Shown here one piece after another: positions 44,181 through 52,195 of a DNA stretch of 64,000 bases. The position numbers and the translations under genes are program-made. Origin of the DNA: CAIVVT01 sp963823095 (GTDB lineage: Bacteria; Acidobacteriota; Terriglobia; Bryobacterales; Bryobacteraceae). Below the pieces are notes generated by a model. The model was not told the DNA's origin. It saw nothing but the letters and a program-made list of their open reading frames with translations, and did no database searches. The stretch spans positions 1,426,001 to 1,490,000 of the forward strand of contig CAWGKI010000001.1 of NCBI GenBank assembly GCA_963823095.1, read 5' to 3'. Positions within the stretch are counted from its first letter, which is position 1. Each line of letters begins with the position of its first letter.

Positions 44181-46069
44181 ACGGTCAGCGACGAAGGCGC
44201 GTCGGCGCTGCGGAAGAGACGCTCGGTTGCCTTTTGGAAGTCGCTCGCCTTGGCTTCGTAAATGTGCATGAACTTCTGCGGGTTCAGGTCGCACAGCGGG
44301 AACCACGAACTCTGCACCTGCACCATGATGCGGTGGCCGCGGCGGAAGGTGTGGAACAGATCGGGCATCTGGAACTCAACCCTATCCATCTTGCCGGGGA
44401 CGAACGGCTCGGGCTTTTCAAAGCTCTTGCGGAACTTGCCGCGGAACGGCTCTCCCCGCAGCAGTTGTTGATAGCCGCCCATGTGGAGATTCCAGGGCAT
44501 GCCGTCATGGTCGGGATAGTCGCCCGGATAGACGTCGATCAGCTTCACGACGAAGTCGGAATCGGTCCCCGTGGTGGAAACGAATAGCGACGCCTGCAGC
44601 GGCCCGGCAATGCGGAAATCGCCTTCGAGCGGATCGGTCTCATACGTCAGAACGTCCGTGCGCGTCGAGGCAAACCGCTGGTCTTCCACCATGTAGTTGT
44701 AGCTCATGCCGCGCGTGATCTCTGGCGTGAACGGCACTGGTTTGCGCGGATCGCTGACGTATTCGTCGAAGGCTTCGCCCTTGGCATCCGGCTTGTTGAA
44801 GTCGAGCTTGCCGCTCTCGTGGAAGTACAGCGTTTTCGGCTTCGCTTCCTTGGGCGGCCACGCGGGCAGTTTGTGCCACTCATTGCGTCCGGTCTCGAAG
44901 ACATAGGCTTCGGGTAGCTTCCCGCCCTCACCTTTGCCCTTCAAATGCCACAGGAAGAATGGATACTCGATGTTCTCCTGGAAGTATTTCGACGTAGCCG
45001 CGTTGAACTGAACTTCGCCCAACTTGTCACCCGTGCCGCGCGACCAGCCGCCATGGACCCAGGGCCCTTCGACAATCATCAGCGACGAATTGGGGCTCTG
45101 CTTCTTGGCCGCTTCGTAAACGCGCAGCGGGCCAAAGACATCCTCCGCGTCGTACCATCCGCCGACGGCCATCATCGCCGGTTTAACGTCCTTGAGGAAC
45201 GGGCGCGGATTGCGCGACTGCCAGTACTCGTTGTAAACGTCGTGCTCGATCAGCTCGCGCCAGTATTCGATGCGCCCGCGGAAGTACTTCTCGTCGGCAT
45301 TTTGAAGCGGTCCAAGGCGGCGGAAGAAATCGTATCCGTCGGGCGTCTTCATATCCACGTTGATGCCGCCGGTCAAACCCTCCGGCTGCTTGGGTTGTCC
45401 GAAGAAGCTTAGGAAGTTGAAGGCGTGCGGCAAAAAGAGCACGCCGTTGTGGCGGAAGTCGTCGCCGATGAACCAGTCGGTGACCGGGGCTTGCGGCGAA
45501 GATGCCACCATGGCCGGATGAGCGTCGATCGCGCCCATGGCGGCATAGAAGCCTGGGTACGAGATCCCGTAAATCCCAGCCTTGCCGTTGTGATTCGGGA
45601 CGTTCTTCAGCAGCCAGTCCACCGTGTCGTAGGTGTCCGACGGCTCGTCGATGTCCTTGGACGACTTCTTGTTCGGGTTCACCGGGCGCACGTGGACAAA
45701 AGTGCCCTCGCTCTCGCCCTTGCCGCGAACGTCCTGCCGGACGAAGATGAACCCCTCCTTTACAAACAGATCGGTCTGCCCTGGACCGAGTTGCATCGGG
45801 TAGTTATCTGCACCGTAGGGGCCGACGGTGTAGGGAGTGCGGTTCAGCAGGAACGGATAGGTCTTCGAAGTGTCTTTCGGTGCGAAGACCTGGGTGAACA
45901 GCCGCACGCCGTCGCGCATTGGAATCAGGTACTCGTACTTGGTGTAGTGTTCCTTGATCCACTTCTGCCGTTCCTGTTGCTCGGCGCCGGGTTGGGGACG
46001 CTGGGGCTGGGCGAACAGCGTGCAGACGCCTAGGGAAACGATCAGAGCATTTCGCAGCGCGATCTTCAT
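44165..46069 (-). CDS. CocE/NonD-type X-Pro dipeptidyl-peptidase (S15) family hydrolase, exported
   Basis: The 634-residue protein has a signal peptide (MKIALRNALIVSLGVCTLFA). The alpha/beta-hydrolase domain opens PMRDGVRLFTQVFAPKD and carries the nucleophile elbow GIYGISYPGFYAAM (Ser in GxSYxG), then MAVGGWYDAEDVFG (candidate Asp) and EGPWVHGGW (candidate His). The C-terminal jelly-roll domain (FRIAGPLQASLFVSTTGTDS then DFVVKLIDV) is typical of CocE/S15. Family members cleave acyl esters, beta-lactams or X-Pro peptides. The substrate here is unknown. The gene end has been copied into the adjacent tandem repeat. Confidence 0.9.
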   Translation of the reverse strand: MKIALRNALIVSLGVCTLFAQPQRPQPGAEQQERQKWIKEHYTKYEYLIPMRDGVRLFTQVFAPKDTSKTYPFLLNRTPYTVGPYGADNYPMQLGPGQTDLFVKEGFIFVRQDVRGKGESEGTFVHVRPVNPNKKSSKDIDEPSDTYDTVDWLLKNVPNHNGKAGIYGISYPGFYAAMGAIDAHPAMVASSPQAPVTDWFIGDDFRHNGVLFLPHAFNFLSFFGQPKQPEGLTGGINVDMKTPDGYDFFRRLGPLQNADEKYFRGRIEYWRELIEHDVYNEYWQSRNPRPFLKDVKPAMMAVGGWYDAEDVFGPLRVYEAAKKQSPNSSLMIVEGPWVHGGWSRGTGDKLGEVQFNAATSKYFQENIEYPFFLWHLKGKGEGGKLPEAYVFETGRNEWHKLPAWPPKEAKPKTLYFHESGKLDFNKPDAKGEAFDEYVSDPRKPVPFTPEITRGMSYNYMVEDQRFASTRTDVLTYETDPLEGDFRIAGPLQASLFVSTTGTDSDFVVKLIDVYPGDYPDHDGMPWNLHMGGYQQLLRGEPFRGKFRKSFEKPEPFVPGKMDRVEFQMPDLFHTFRRGHRIMVQVQSSWFPLCDLNPQKFMHIYEAKASDFQKATERLFRSADAPSSLTVLALE

Positions 46070-46139
46070 ATCTGAATATCATAGCTGTGCGGCTGCACTT
46101 ACCGCCCGCAGATTGGTAGGGCGGACCACCAGGTCGTTA

Positions 46140-46281
46140 GTGGGGCGGACCCCCAGGTCCGCGGCCGACGCCCTCGTCGGCCATTCCGGGACTGTCTTCA
46201 CTGACTGCTCACGGTCCGGGGTGGATAGGAAGTTGTTTGGGCGACCAGGGGGTCGCCCGCGGACGAGGGCGTCCGCCCCAC
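46140..46281. repeat. Palindromic element bounded by GTGGGGCGGAC/GTCCGCCCCAC
   Basis: A 142-base element with perfect 11-bp inverted ends. The hairpins are GCGGACC-CCCA-GGTCCGC and CCGACG-CCCT-CGTCGG on the left, GGGCGACC-AGGG-GGTCGCCC and GGACG-AGGG-CGTCC on the right. A partial extra copy (GGGCGGACCACCAGGTCG) precedes it at 46119. It shares its first nine bases with 14111. It fills the gap between the M50 protease gene stop and the hydrolase gene. Confidence 0.85.
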
Positions 46282-46297
46282 TTTGCAAGAGCCCCGG

Positions 46298-46912
46298 CTA
46301 GAGGCGAAAGCCCAACGTCCGAAAAAGCGCCGAGCTGCCCGTCAGGGTTGCCGTGCTCAGCCAGCGACCCAAACCGGTCGAGTAAAAAAGGACCATCAGC
46401 AGCAGGAAACCGTAACGCCCCAGTTCGATGTACCAGCGCACCGGGAATCCGGCGGCAAGCAGAATCTTCGAACCGTCGAGTGGCGGTAGCGGGATCAAGT
46501 TAAACAGCGCCAGGAAGATGCTCAGATAGACGGCTCGGAAAAGGATGTCCACCGCATTTGGCATGAAGTTCGCGAGGATCACGATCACCCCGGCGAAGAC
46601 GATGTTGCTGAGCGGACCGGCCAGTGCAACGATGGCCATGCCAAAATTGCCCCCGCGCAGTTTGCGCGGGTCGGTCATGACTGGACGTCCCCAGCCGATG
46701 AAGCCACCGCCCAGAAGCGATGTAGCGAGCGGAATAATCACCGTGCCGAACCAGTCCACGTGAGCCAGCGGATTCAAGGTCACGCGGCCATCGCGTCGAG
46801 GCGTGTCGTCGCCCAACTTCGTAGCCACCCAGGCATGGGCGAACTCGTGAGGGGTCGTCAGCATCCAGAAGATGAGGACATCGAGCAAAGCGTGCGTCAG
46901 ATGGTCGGTCAC
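46298..46912 (-). CDS. Site-2 protease family membrane metalloprotease (M50)
   Basis: The 204-residue polytopic protein has the zinc motif HEFAH (TTPHEFAHAWVATKLGDDTP) near residue 22 and the second metal motif NLIPLPPLDGSK near residue 140. It is the short 'YwhC/Rv-like' S2P type without PDZ domain. It has about six hydrophobic segments. Such proteases cut membrane-embedded substrates, but the partner is not evident here. It lies between palindromic repeats and pyrC. Confidence 0.9.
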   Translation of the reverse strand: MTDHLTHALLDVLIFWMLTTPHEFAHAWVATKLGDDTPRRDGRVTLNPLAHVDWFGTVIIPLATSLLGGGFIGWGRPVMTDPRKLRGGNFGMAIVALAGPLSNIVFAGVIVILANFMPNAVDILFRAVYLSIFLALFNLIPLPPLDGSKILLAAGFPVRWYIELGRYGFLLLMVLFYSTGLGRWLSTATLTGSSALFRTLGFRL

Positions 46913-47016
46913 TGGGCGAGCGTCTCCGCCGCGTGGCCAATTTCAATCGGGGGAAGGGTTCGTTTCATGCAGGCAAGTTGAAGGCAGCGGAACTCTTTCA
47001 CCTTACCGCATGTCAG

Positions 47017-47044
47017 GTGGGGAGGCTCTCCAGCGCCGCCCCAC
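47017..47044. repeat. Minimal copy of the GTGGGG-bounded palindrome
   Basis: GTGGGG...CCCCAC, 28 bases, one imperfect hairpin with a CC loop (GGCTCT-CC-AGCGCC). It is the single-hairpin version of the elements at 14111 and 46140, placed just after the pyrC stop and before the M50 gene. Confidence 0.7.
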
Positions 47045-47050
47045 TTCGAT

Positions 47051-48346
47051 TCAGAATCCATCGCAGCGCCAGACGATCTGGCCGGCGACGATGGTGGCGA
47101 CGGGACCGCCACGGAATGAGTGTCCGTCAAACGGCGAATTCCTGCTCTTCGAGAGGCTCTTGTTCACGTCGTAAGTCCACTGGCGATTGGGGTCGAGCAG
47201 CGTAACGTCGCCGGCGAACCCGGGCTTCAGTGCCCCACGAGAAAGCTCGTCTTTCCAGCCGATCACGCGCGCCGGTTCCGACGTATACAAAGCGACCAAC
47301 CGGTTCAGGCTGAGTTTACCGGAATGGACCAGCACTTCGAGCGATGTGCCGACGGACGTCTCCAGCCCAATAATGCCGAACGGGCATTTCTCGAATTCCT
47401 GCATCTTGTCGTCGCCCGCGTGGGGGGCATGGTCGCTCGCGATGCAGTCGATGGCGCCATTGACAAGGCCGTTGACCACCGCGTCTACGTCGTGATCGCA
47501 ACGCAGCGGCGGTTTCATGCGGTAATTCGAGTCATAAGGCGGCATCACTCCGGTATGCAGCGCGATGTGATGCGGCGTCGCTTCGGCCGTCACGCTGAGG
47601 CCTCGCTGTTTGGCGAATGCCACCATGGCGGCCGCATGCCTGGTGGAGATGTGCGCGACGTGGTAGCGCGCCCCCGTCAATTCAGCCAGCAGTATGTCGC
47701 GCGCCACCATGACGTCTTCGGCGGCGCTGGGAATACCCGACAAGCCCAGGCGTACCGAGTCCAGGCCCTCATGCATGTCGCCGTCGCCGCTCAGGTGCAG
47801 GTCCTCGCAGTGATCGATCACCGGAATCTCGAGTTCGCTCGCGGTCTCCATGGCCCGGCGCATCACTCGCGAATTCATCACCGGACGTCCGTCGTCGCTG
47901 ATGGCCACGGCGCCCGCCGCCGCCATCGAGCTGATCGCGGCAAGTTCTTCGCCCTTGCTCCCCTTGGTGATGGCGCCGATCGGGAAGACGTTCACCACGG
48001 CGTGCCGCCGGGCGCGCTCCACGATGTAACTGGTCACCGTCGCCGAGTCGTTGACGGGCAACGTATTCGGCATGCAGCAGATGGTTGTGAATCCGCCCGC
48101 CGCGGCCGCGCGTGAGCCGCTTTCGATGGTCTCGGCGTGTTCGAATCCCGGCTCGCGCAGATGAACGTGGATGTCGATGAAACCCGGAGCGACGACGAGC
48201 CCGCTCGCGTCCAGCGTCTCCGAGTCAGGAGAGGATAGGTCTTGTCCAACCGCCGCGATCCGCCCGTTTTCGATGACCACATCGGCGACGCTGTCATAGC
48301 CGGTTGAAGGGCAGATCACCCGTCCATTGCGAATAACGAGTCTCAC
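47051..48346 (-). CDS. pyrC: Dihydroorotase
   Basis: Closes carbamoyl aspartate to dihydroorotate in pyrimidine synthesis. The 431-residue class I type enzyme has the metal histidines in DIHVHLREPGFEH, the region ISDDGRPVMNSRVMRRAM, and metal ligands in VIDHCEDLHL and VAHISTRHAA. The catalytic Asp is in IASDHAPHAG. The start ATG overlaps the pyrB stop by four bases, so the genes are coupled. Only one dihydroorotase gene is seen and all expected ligands are present, so it should be active rather than the inactive pyrC' form. Confidence 0.95.
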   Translation of the reverse strand: MRLVIRNGRVICPSTGYDSVADVVIENGRIAAVGQDLSSPDSETLDASGLVVAPGFIDIHVHLREPGFEHAETIESGSRAAAAGGFTTICCMPNTLPVNDSATVTSYIVERARRHAVVNVFPIGAITKGSKGEELAAISSMAAAGAVAISDDGRPVMNSRVMRRAMETASELEIPVIDHCEDLHLSGDGDMHEGLDSVRLGLSGIPSAAEDVMVARDILLAELTGARYHVAHISTRHAAAMVAFAKQRGLSVTAEATPHHIALHTGVMPPYDSNYRMKPPLRCDHDVDAVVNGLVNGAIDCIASDHAPHAGDDKMQEFEKCPFGIIGLETSVGTSLEVLVHSGKLSLNRLVALYTSEPARVIGWKDELSRGALKPGFAGDVTLLDPNRQWTYDVNKSLSKSRNSPFDGHSFRGGPVATIVAGQIVWRCDGF

Positions 48347-49254
48347 TGGAGCAACACCCTTTCCAGAACGGCCATGCGGACCGCAATGCCGTTACCCACC
48401 TGGTTCAAAATCATCGATCGCTGCGAATCGGCCACTTCGGAGGAGATCTCGCGCCCACGGTTGATCGGTCCGGGGTGCAGCACGATCACGTCCGGCTTGG
48501 CCAATTCGAGATGCTCAAGTCGCAGCCCATAGAACTGGAAGTACTCGCCCGCGTCCATCGTCGGCTCGTGGATGCGCTCCAATTGCACGCGCAGCATCAT
48601 GATGACGTCCGCGCCGAGGATCGCTTTGCGGATGTTGTGTTCCAAACGGACGCCCGATGCAATCTGCGCCAGTTCGCGCGGCACCAGCGACGGCGGGCCG
48701 CACAGCACGATATCAACGCCGAATTTTGACAACAGGAAGATATTCGACAGCGCCACGCGGCTGTGCGCGATGTCACCGATGATGGCCACGCGCAGCCCTT
48801 CCAGCGCACCCTTGTTGTCGAGGATCGTGCGCGCGTCGAGCAACGCTTGCGTCGGATGCTCGTGCGTTCCGTCGCCCGCGTTCACGATCGGCGTCGCCAG
48901 GTGCCGCGCCAGAAAGTGCGGCGCGCCCGATGCGTTATGGCGCATGACGATGGCGTGCGGACGCATCGCGGCCAGCGTATTCAGCGTATCCACCAGCGAT
49001 TCGCCCTTCGTGACGCTGGAACCCGAGGCCGTGATGGACAGCGTCTCCGCGCCTAGGCGCTTGGCCGCAATCTCGAAGCTCGACCGGGTTCGCGTGGAGT
49101 TCTCGAAGAAGAGATTCACCACCATCTTGCCCGCGCAACTTGTCAGGCGGGGATAGCTCCCGCCCTCCTTCGGCTGAAAGTCACGAGCCCGTTCAAGCAG
49201 TTGCTCGATGTCCGGGCGTGGAAAGTCTTCGATACCCAGCAGTCCGGTTGCCAT
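48343..49254 (-). CDS. pyrB: Aspartate carbamoyltransferase, catalytic chain
   Basis: Joins carbamoyl phosphate and aspartate in the first committed step of pyrimidine synthesis. The 303-residue chain has the carbamoyl-phosphate motif FFENSTRTRSSFEIAAKRLG, the loop GSSVTKGESLVDT, DGTHEHPTQALLDA, and HPGPINRGREI. No regulatory pyrI gene is adjacent, as in most non-enteric bacteria. It sits seven bases after pyrR and overlaps pyrC. Confidence 0.96.
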   Translation of the reverse strand: MATGLLGIEDFPRPDIEQLLERARDFQPKEGGSYPRLTSCAGKMVVNLFFENSTRTRSSFEIAAKRLGAETLSITASGSSVTKGESLVDTLNTLAAMRPHAIVMRHNASGAPHFLARHLATPIVNAGDGTHEHPTQALLDARTILDNKGALEGLRVAIIGDIAHSRVALSNIFLLSKFGVDIVLCGPPSLVPRELAQIASGVRLEHNIRKAILGADVIMMLRVQLERIHEPTMDAGEYFQFYGLRLEHLELAKPDVIVLHPGPINRGREISSEVADSQRSMILNQVGNGIAVRMAVLERVLLQ

Positions 49255-49261
49255 GGCGGCT

Positions 49262-49813
49262 TCAGTCTACCTTTTCTACAAGCAGGACTTTCTCCACGCC
49301 GTCGATCTCCTGGTATTTCACCTCGATGATCTCGCGCGAAGAGGTCGGGACTTTGCGGCCCACATACTGCGCCTCGATCGGCAACTCGCGATGGCCGCGG
49401 TCAATCAGAACCAGCAACTGCACGCGCGCAGGACGTCCCAGTTCGAACAGAGCGTCCAGCGCCGCGCGAATGGTGCGCCCTGTGTACAGCACGTCGTCCA
49501 TCAACACCACGTCTTTGCCCACGATCGAGAAATCGATTTTCGTACCGCCTACCACGGGCCGCGGACCCACGGTGGAAAGATCGTCGCGGTAGAGGTTGAT
49601 ATCCAGAACGCCGACGGGGACACTGCGGCCTTCGAGAGATTCGATATTGCGCGCCAGGCGCTGCGCCATCGGTACGCCACGGCGCTTGATCCCGATGAAG
49701 GCCAGGTTGTCGAGGTCTGGGGACTTTTCAAGCACCTCATGGGCCAGTCGCACCATGGTGCGATCAATCTCGGAGGCGCTCATAAGTTGGGTTTTTTCAC
49801 GAATGGAGGGCAT
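49262..49813 (-). CDS. pyrR: PyrR, pyrimidine regulator / uracil phosphoribosyltransferase
   Basis: The 183-residue protein has the phosphoribosyltransferase signature VVLMDDVLYTGRTIRAALD and the PyrR-type start KTQLMSASEIDRTMVRLAHE. PyrR binds pyr mRNA with UMP to cause attenuation and often also makes UMP from uracil. ATG 49813 is chosen because GGAG lies six bases before it; a GTG at 49825 is in frame. Only 34 bases separate it from the upstream gene and no antiterminator hairpin is visible there. Regulation by attenuation is therefore not supported by this sequence. Confidence 0.93.
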   Translation of the reverse strand: MPSIREKTQLMSASEIDRTMVRLAHEVLEKSPDLDNLAFIGIKRRGVPMAQRLARNIESLEGRSVPVGVLDINLYRDDLSTVGPRPVVGGTKIDFSIVGKDVVLMDDVLYTGRTIRAALDALFELGRPARVQLLVLIDRGHRELPIEAQYVGRKVPTSSREIIEVKYQEIDGVEKVLLVEKVD

Positions 49814-49847
49814 AGCAGACTCCACATCAATATATCAGGCGGCCCGC

Positions 49848-50243
49848 CTAGTAGAGTTTCATCCGCTCCCGGATAACCTTGCTCAGTTTCTCGATCTGCT
49901 CAAGCCTCTTCAGGCTCTGCAGGGAGACGGCGTACTCGGCGTTTTTCCGTTCATCTACCTGAACTTCTTCTACCAGCCTGGCCATCCTCCCCAGGTCCTC
50001 CAGATTCTTCTTGTGGTTCGACTTCAGGAGGTCCGCGAGTTGCTTTGGAGTACGGGGGGAGGGCGCGTCGAGCGGATTCTCGTCCGCGCCCGGAGGCTGT
50101 TGTGCGCCTGCGAATATGGACAGGCACAGCAAGAATATGAGTCGGCGTAATACACGGAATGCGCTGCTATCATAACTCTTTATGCAGGAAGTCAATATCG
50201 GCATCGTGGGCCTCGGCAACGTAGGGATTGGCGCCCTGACCAT
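49848..50243 (-). CDS. Small exported protein with coiled-coil-like C-terminus
   Basis: The credible part is a hydrophobic segment (LRRLIFLLCLSIFAGAQQPP) followed by a charged helical region (TPKQLADLLKSNHKKNLEDL, RMARLVEEVQVDERKNAEYA, SLKRLEQIEKLSKVIRERM). I do not recognise a family. The listed ATG overlaps the divergent hom gene by 62 bases, and the true start is probably nearer 50160 but has no good codon. It lies upstream of pyrR in the same direction, so it could lead the pyr transcript. Confidence 0.5.
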   Translation of the reverse strand: MVRAPIPTLPRPTMPILTSCIKSYDSSAFRVLRRLIFLLCLSIFAGAQQPPGADENPLDAPSPRTPKQLADLLKSNHKKNLEDLGRMARLVEEVQVDERKNAEYAVSLQSLKRLEQIEKLSKVIRERMKLY

Positions 50244-51487
50244 TCTCTCGGAAAACGCGGATCAGATCGCCGCCAAGCTCGGTTTCCGACTCAACGTAGC
50301 CGCAGTTTGCAGCCGCACGGCGAAAAGCAAATCGTTGCCGGCTGGCTTCTCGAACGCCGTGATCACCGAAGACTGGCGCGAGGTTGTAACCGATCCCGGT
50401 ATCGAGATCGTCGCCGAGCTGATCGGCGGTACGGGCGTTGCGCGCGAAGTGGTGGAGGGCGCCATCGCCAACGGCAAAAGCGTCGTAACCGCGAACAAGG
50501 AATTGATCGCGCTCGATGGCGTCGAGATCTGGCGCCAGGCCACGGTGCAAGGGGTCGAACTGGCCATGGAAGCCTCCGTCTGCGGAGGCATTCCGATTCA
50601 CGCGGCCTTGCGCGAGGGGATCTGCGGCGACCGCGTCGAGACGCTATTCGGCATCCTGAACGGCACCTGCAATTACATACTCACCGAGATTGAAAAGCAT
50701 GGGACGGCCTTCGACGCGATCCTCGCGGAGGCACAGCGGCTTGGCTACGCCGAAGCCGACCCTTCAGCCGACGTTGACGGTTTTGACGCGCGTTCGAAGC
50801 TGGCGCTGCTCGTCTCCATCGCATTCGGCAAACGCTTCGATCCGGCTAAGATTTCGATGGAGGGCATTCGCCGTGTCAGCCCTATCGACTTCCGCTATGC
50901 GCATCAGTTGGGTTGCACGATTCGATTGCTGTGCACGGCGCGGCACGAAGGCGACGGATCTGTTCTTGTCCGTGCGGCCAGCTCTGATCCCGCTGACCAC
51001 GGTTCTGGCCAGCGTTCAGGGCCCTTACAATGCCGTGTGGGCCAAGGGCGCGTTCGGCGCTGATACCTTCTACTACGGACGCGGCGCCGGCTCGTTGCCC
51101 ACGGGCGTCGCCGTGGTGAGCGACCTGATGCAAGTGGCGCGCGACCTGCGCTTCGGCAGCCTGCGGCGCGTCTCGCCCTTCGGCTTCACATCCGTACCGG
51201 ACGCCGATCCGCGTGACATCGGAGAGCAGAGCCGCGAGTGGTTCCTGCGCTTCCGTGTGATGGACAAGCCCGGCATCATCGCCGCGCTCAGCGCCATTCT
51301 GGCGGAGTATCACATCGGCATCGATGCGGTGCTGCAATTGCCCGACGAGGATTGGCGCTCGCTGCCCTTCGTGATCACGCTGGAGAAGACCGTCGAGTCC
51401 AATCTGCGCGCCGCGCTGGCGCGCATGGCGCAGTTCGATTTCATGGCCGAGCCCCCCTTGGCCATGCCGCTCGAAAGAGGACTGTAA
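50182..51487 (+). CDS. hom: Homoserine dehydrogenase with ACT domain (apparent frameshift)
   Basis: Reduces aspartate semialdehyde to homoserine for threonine and methionine. The nucleotide-binding motif is GIVGLGNVGIGALTIL. TANKELIALDG (catalytic-region Lys), GGIPIHAALREG, FGILNGTCNYILTEI and EADPSADVDGFDARSKLALL follow. The C-terminal ACT domain begins FRVMDKPGIIAALSAIL and should give threonine feedback control. The frame shifts by +1 between about 50955 and 50985 (RHEGDGS to RPALIPLTTVLASVQGPYNA), so the gene is annotated through it, about 434 residues. Its stop shares a base with the next start (TAATG). Confidence 0.9.
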
Positions 51488-52155
51488 TGGCCCCGGCCGC
51501 GCGCGTTCTTCTGCTGTTAGCGGCTCTTCTCCCGGCCCTCCCCGCGCAAAAGGCCAACGAGGATTACTCGACTCCGGAAAAGCGTGCCGCGCAGGCCGTC
51601 TCGCTCTCAGACCCCGGCCGTCCGGAGCGGCTCAAGGCGCAGGCCATCGTCGAGTCGCTGCACCTGCGACCCGGCATGAGCGTCGCGGATATCGGCGCGG
51701 GCGCGGGCATCATGCTGCCGTTCTTCAGCAAAGCCGTTGGCGCCGGAGGCAAGGTTTACGCCGAAGAGATCTTCGACGATTTCCTGGCGCTCTCGAAAGC
51801 CTATGCGCGGAAGCAAGGCCTGCATAATGTGGAGTTCGTCTTAGGCGCCGAGCGAGATCCGAAGCTGCCTCAGTCCTGCTGCGACGTGGCCGTAGCGGTT
51901 CACGTCTACCATCACTTCAATTACCCGGCAGACATGCTCGCCGGCCTGCGGCGCGCGTTGAAACCCGGCGGCCGGTTCGTGGTGATCGACTACTACCGGC
52001 GCCCCGGCGCGATGGGCCCGGGCAACCTGGCGTTGGAGCACATCCGCATCGACTTTGACGACGTGGTGAAAGAGATCGAGGCCAATGGCTTCAAGCTGGT
52101 GGAAAGCCACGAGCACATTCCCGGCCAGCAATACGCGGCCACCTTCGCGCGCTGA
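51487..52155 (+). CDS. Exported class I SAM-dependent methyltransferase
   Basis: The 222-residue protein has a clear signal peptide (MAPAARVLLLLAALLPALPA) before a Rossmann-type methyltransferase domain. Motif I is VADIGAGAGIMLPFF, an acidic motif II region is VYAEEIFDDF, then DVAVAVHVYHHF and LKPGGRFVVIDYYRRPG. A secreted methyltransferase is unusual because SAM is cytoplasmic; it may stay anchored or the segment may be a membrane anchor. ATG 51487 overlaps the hom stop, so the frame upstream (open from 51238) belongs to hom. Confidence 0.83.
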   Translation: MAPAARVLLLLAALLPALPAQKANEDYSTPEKRAAQAVSLSDPGRPERLKAQAIVESLHLRPGMSVADIGAGAGIMLPFFSKAVGAGGKVYAEEIFDDFLALSKAYARKQGLHNVEFVLGAERDPKLPQSCCDVAVAVHVYHHFNYPADMLAGLRRALKPGGRFVVIDYYRRPGAMGPGNLALEHIRIDFDDVVKEIEANGFKLVESHEHIPGQQYAATFAR

Positions 52156-52195
52156 AAAGGGGAAGCCGTTTCGGCTGCGTGTTCCGTATCGGTCT

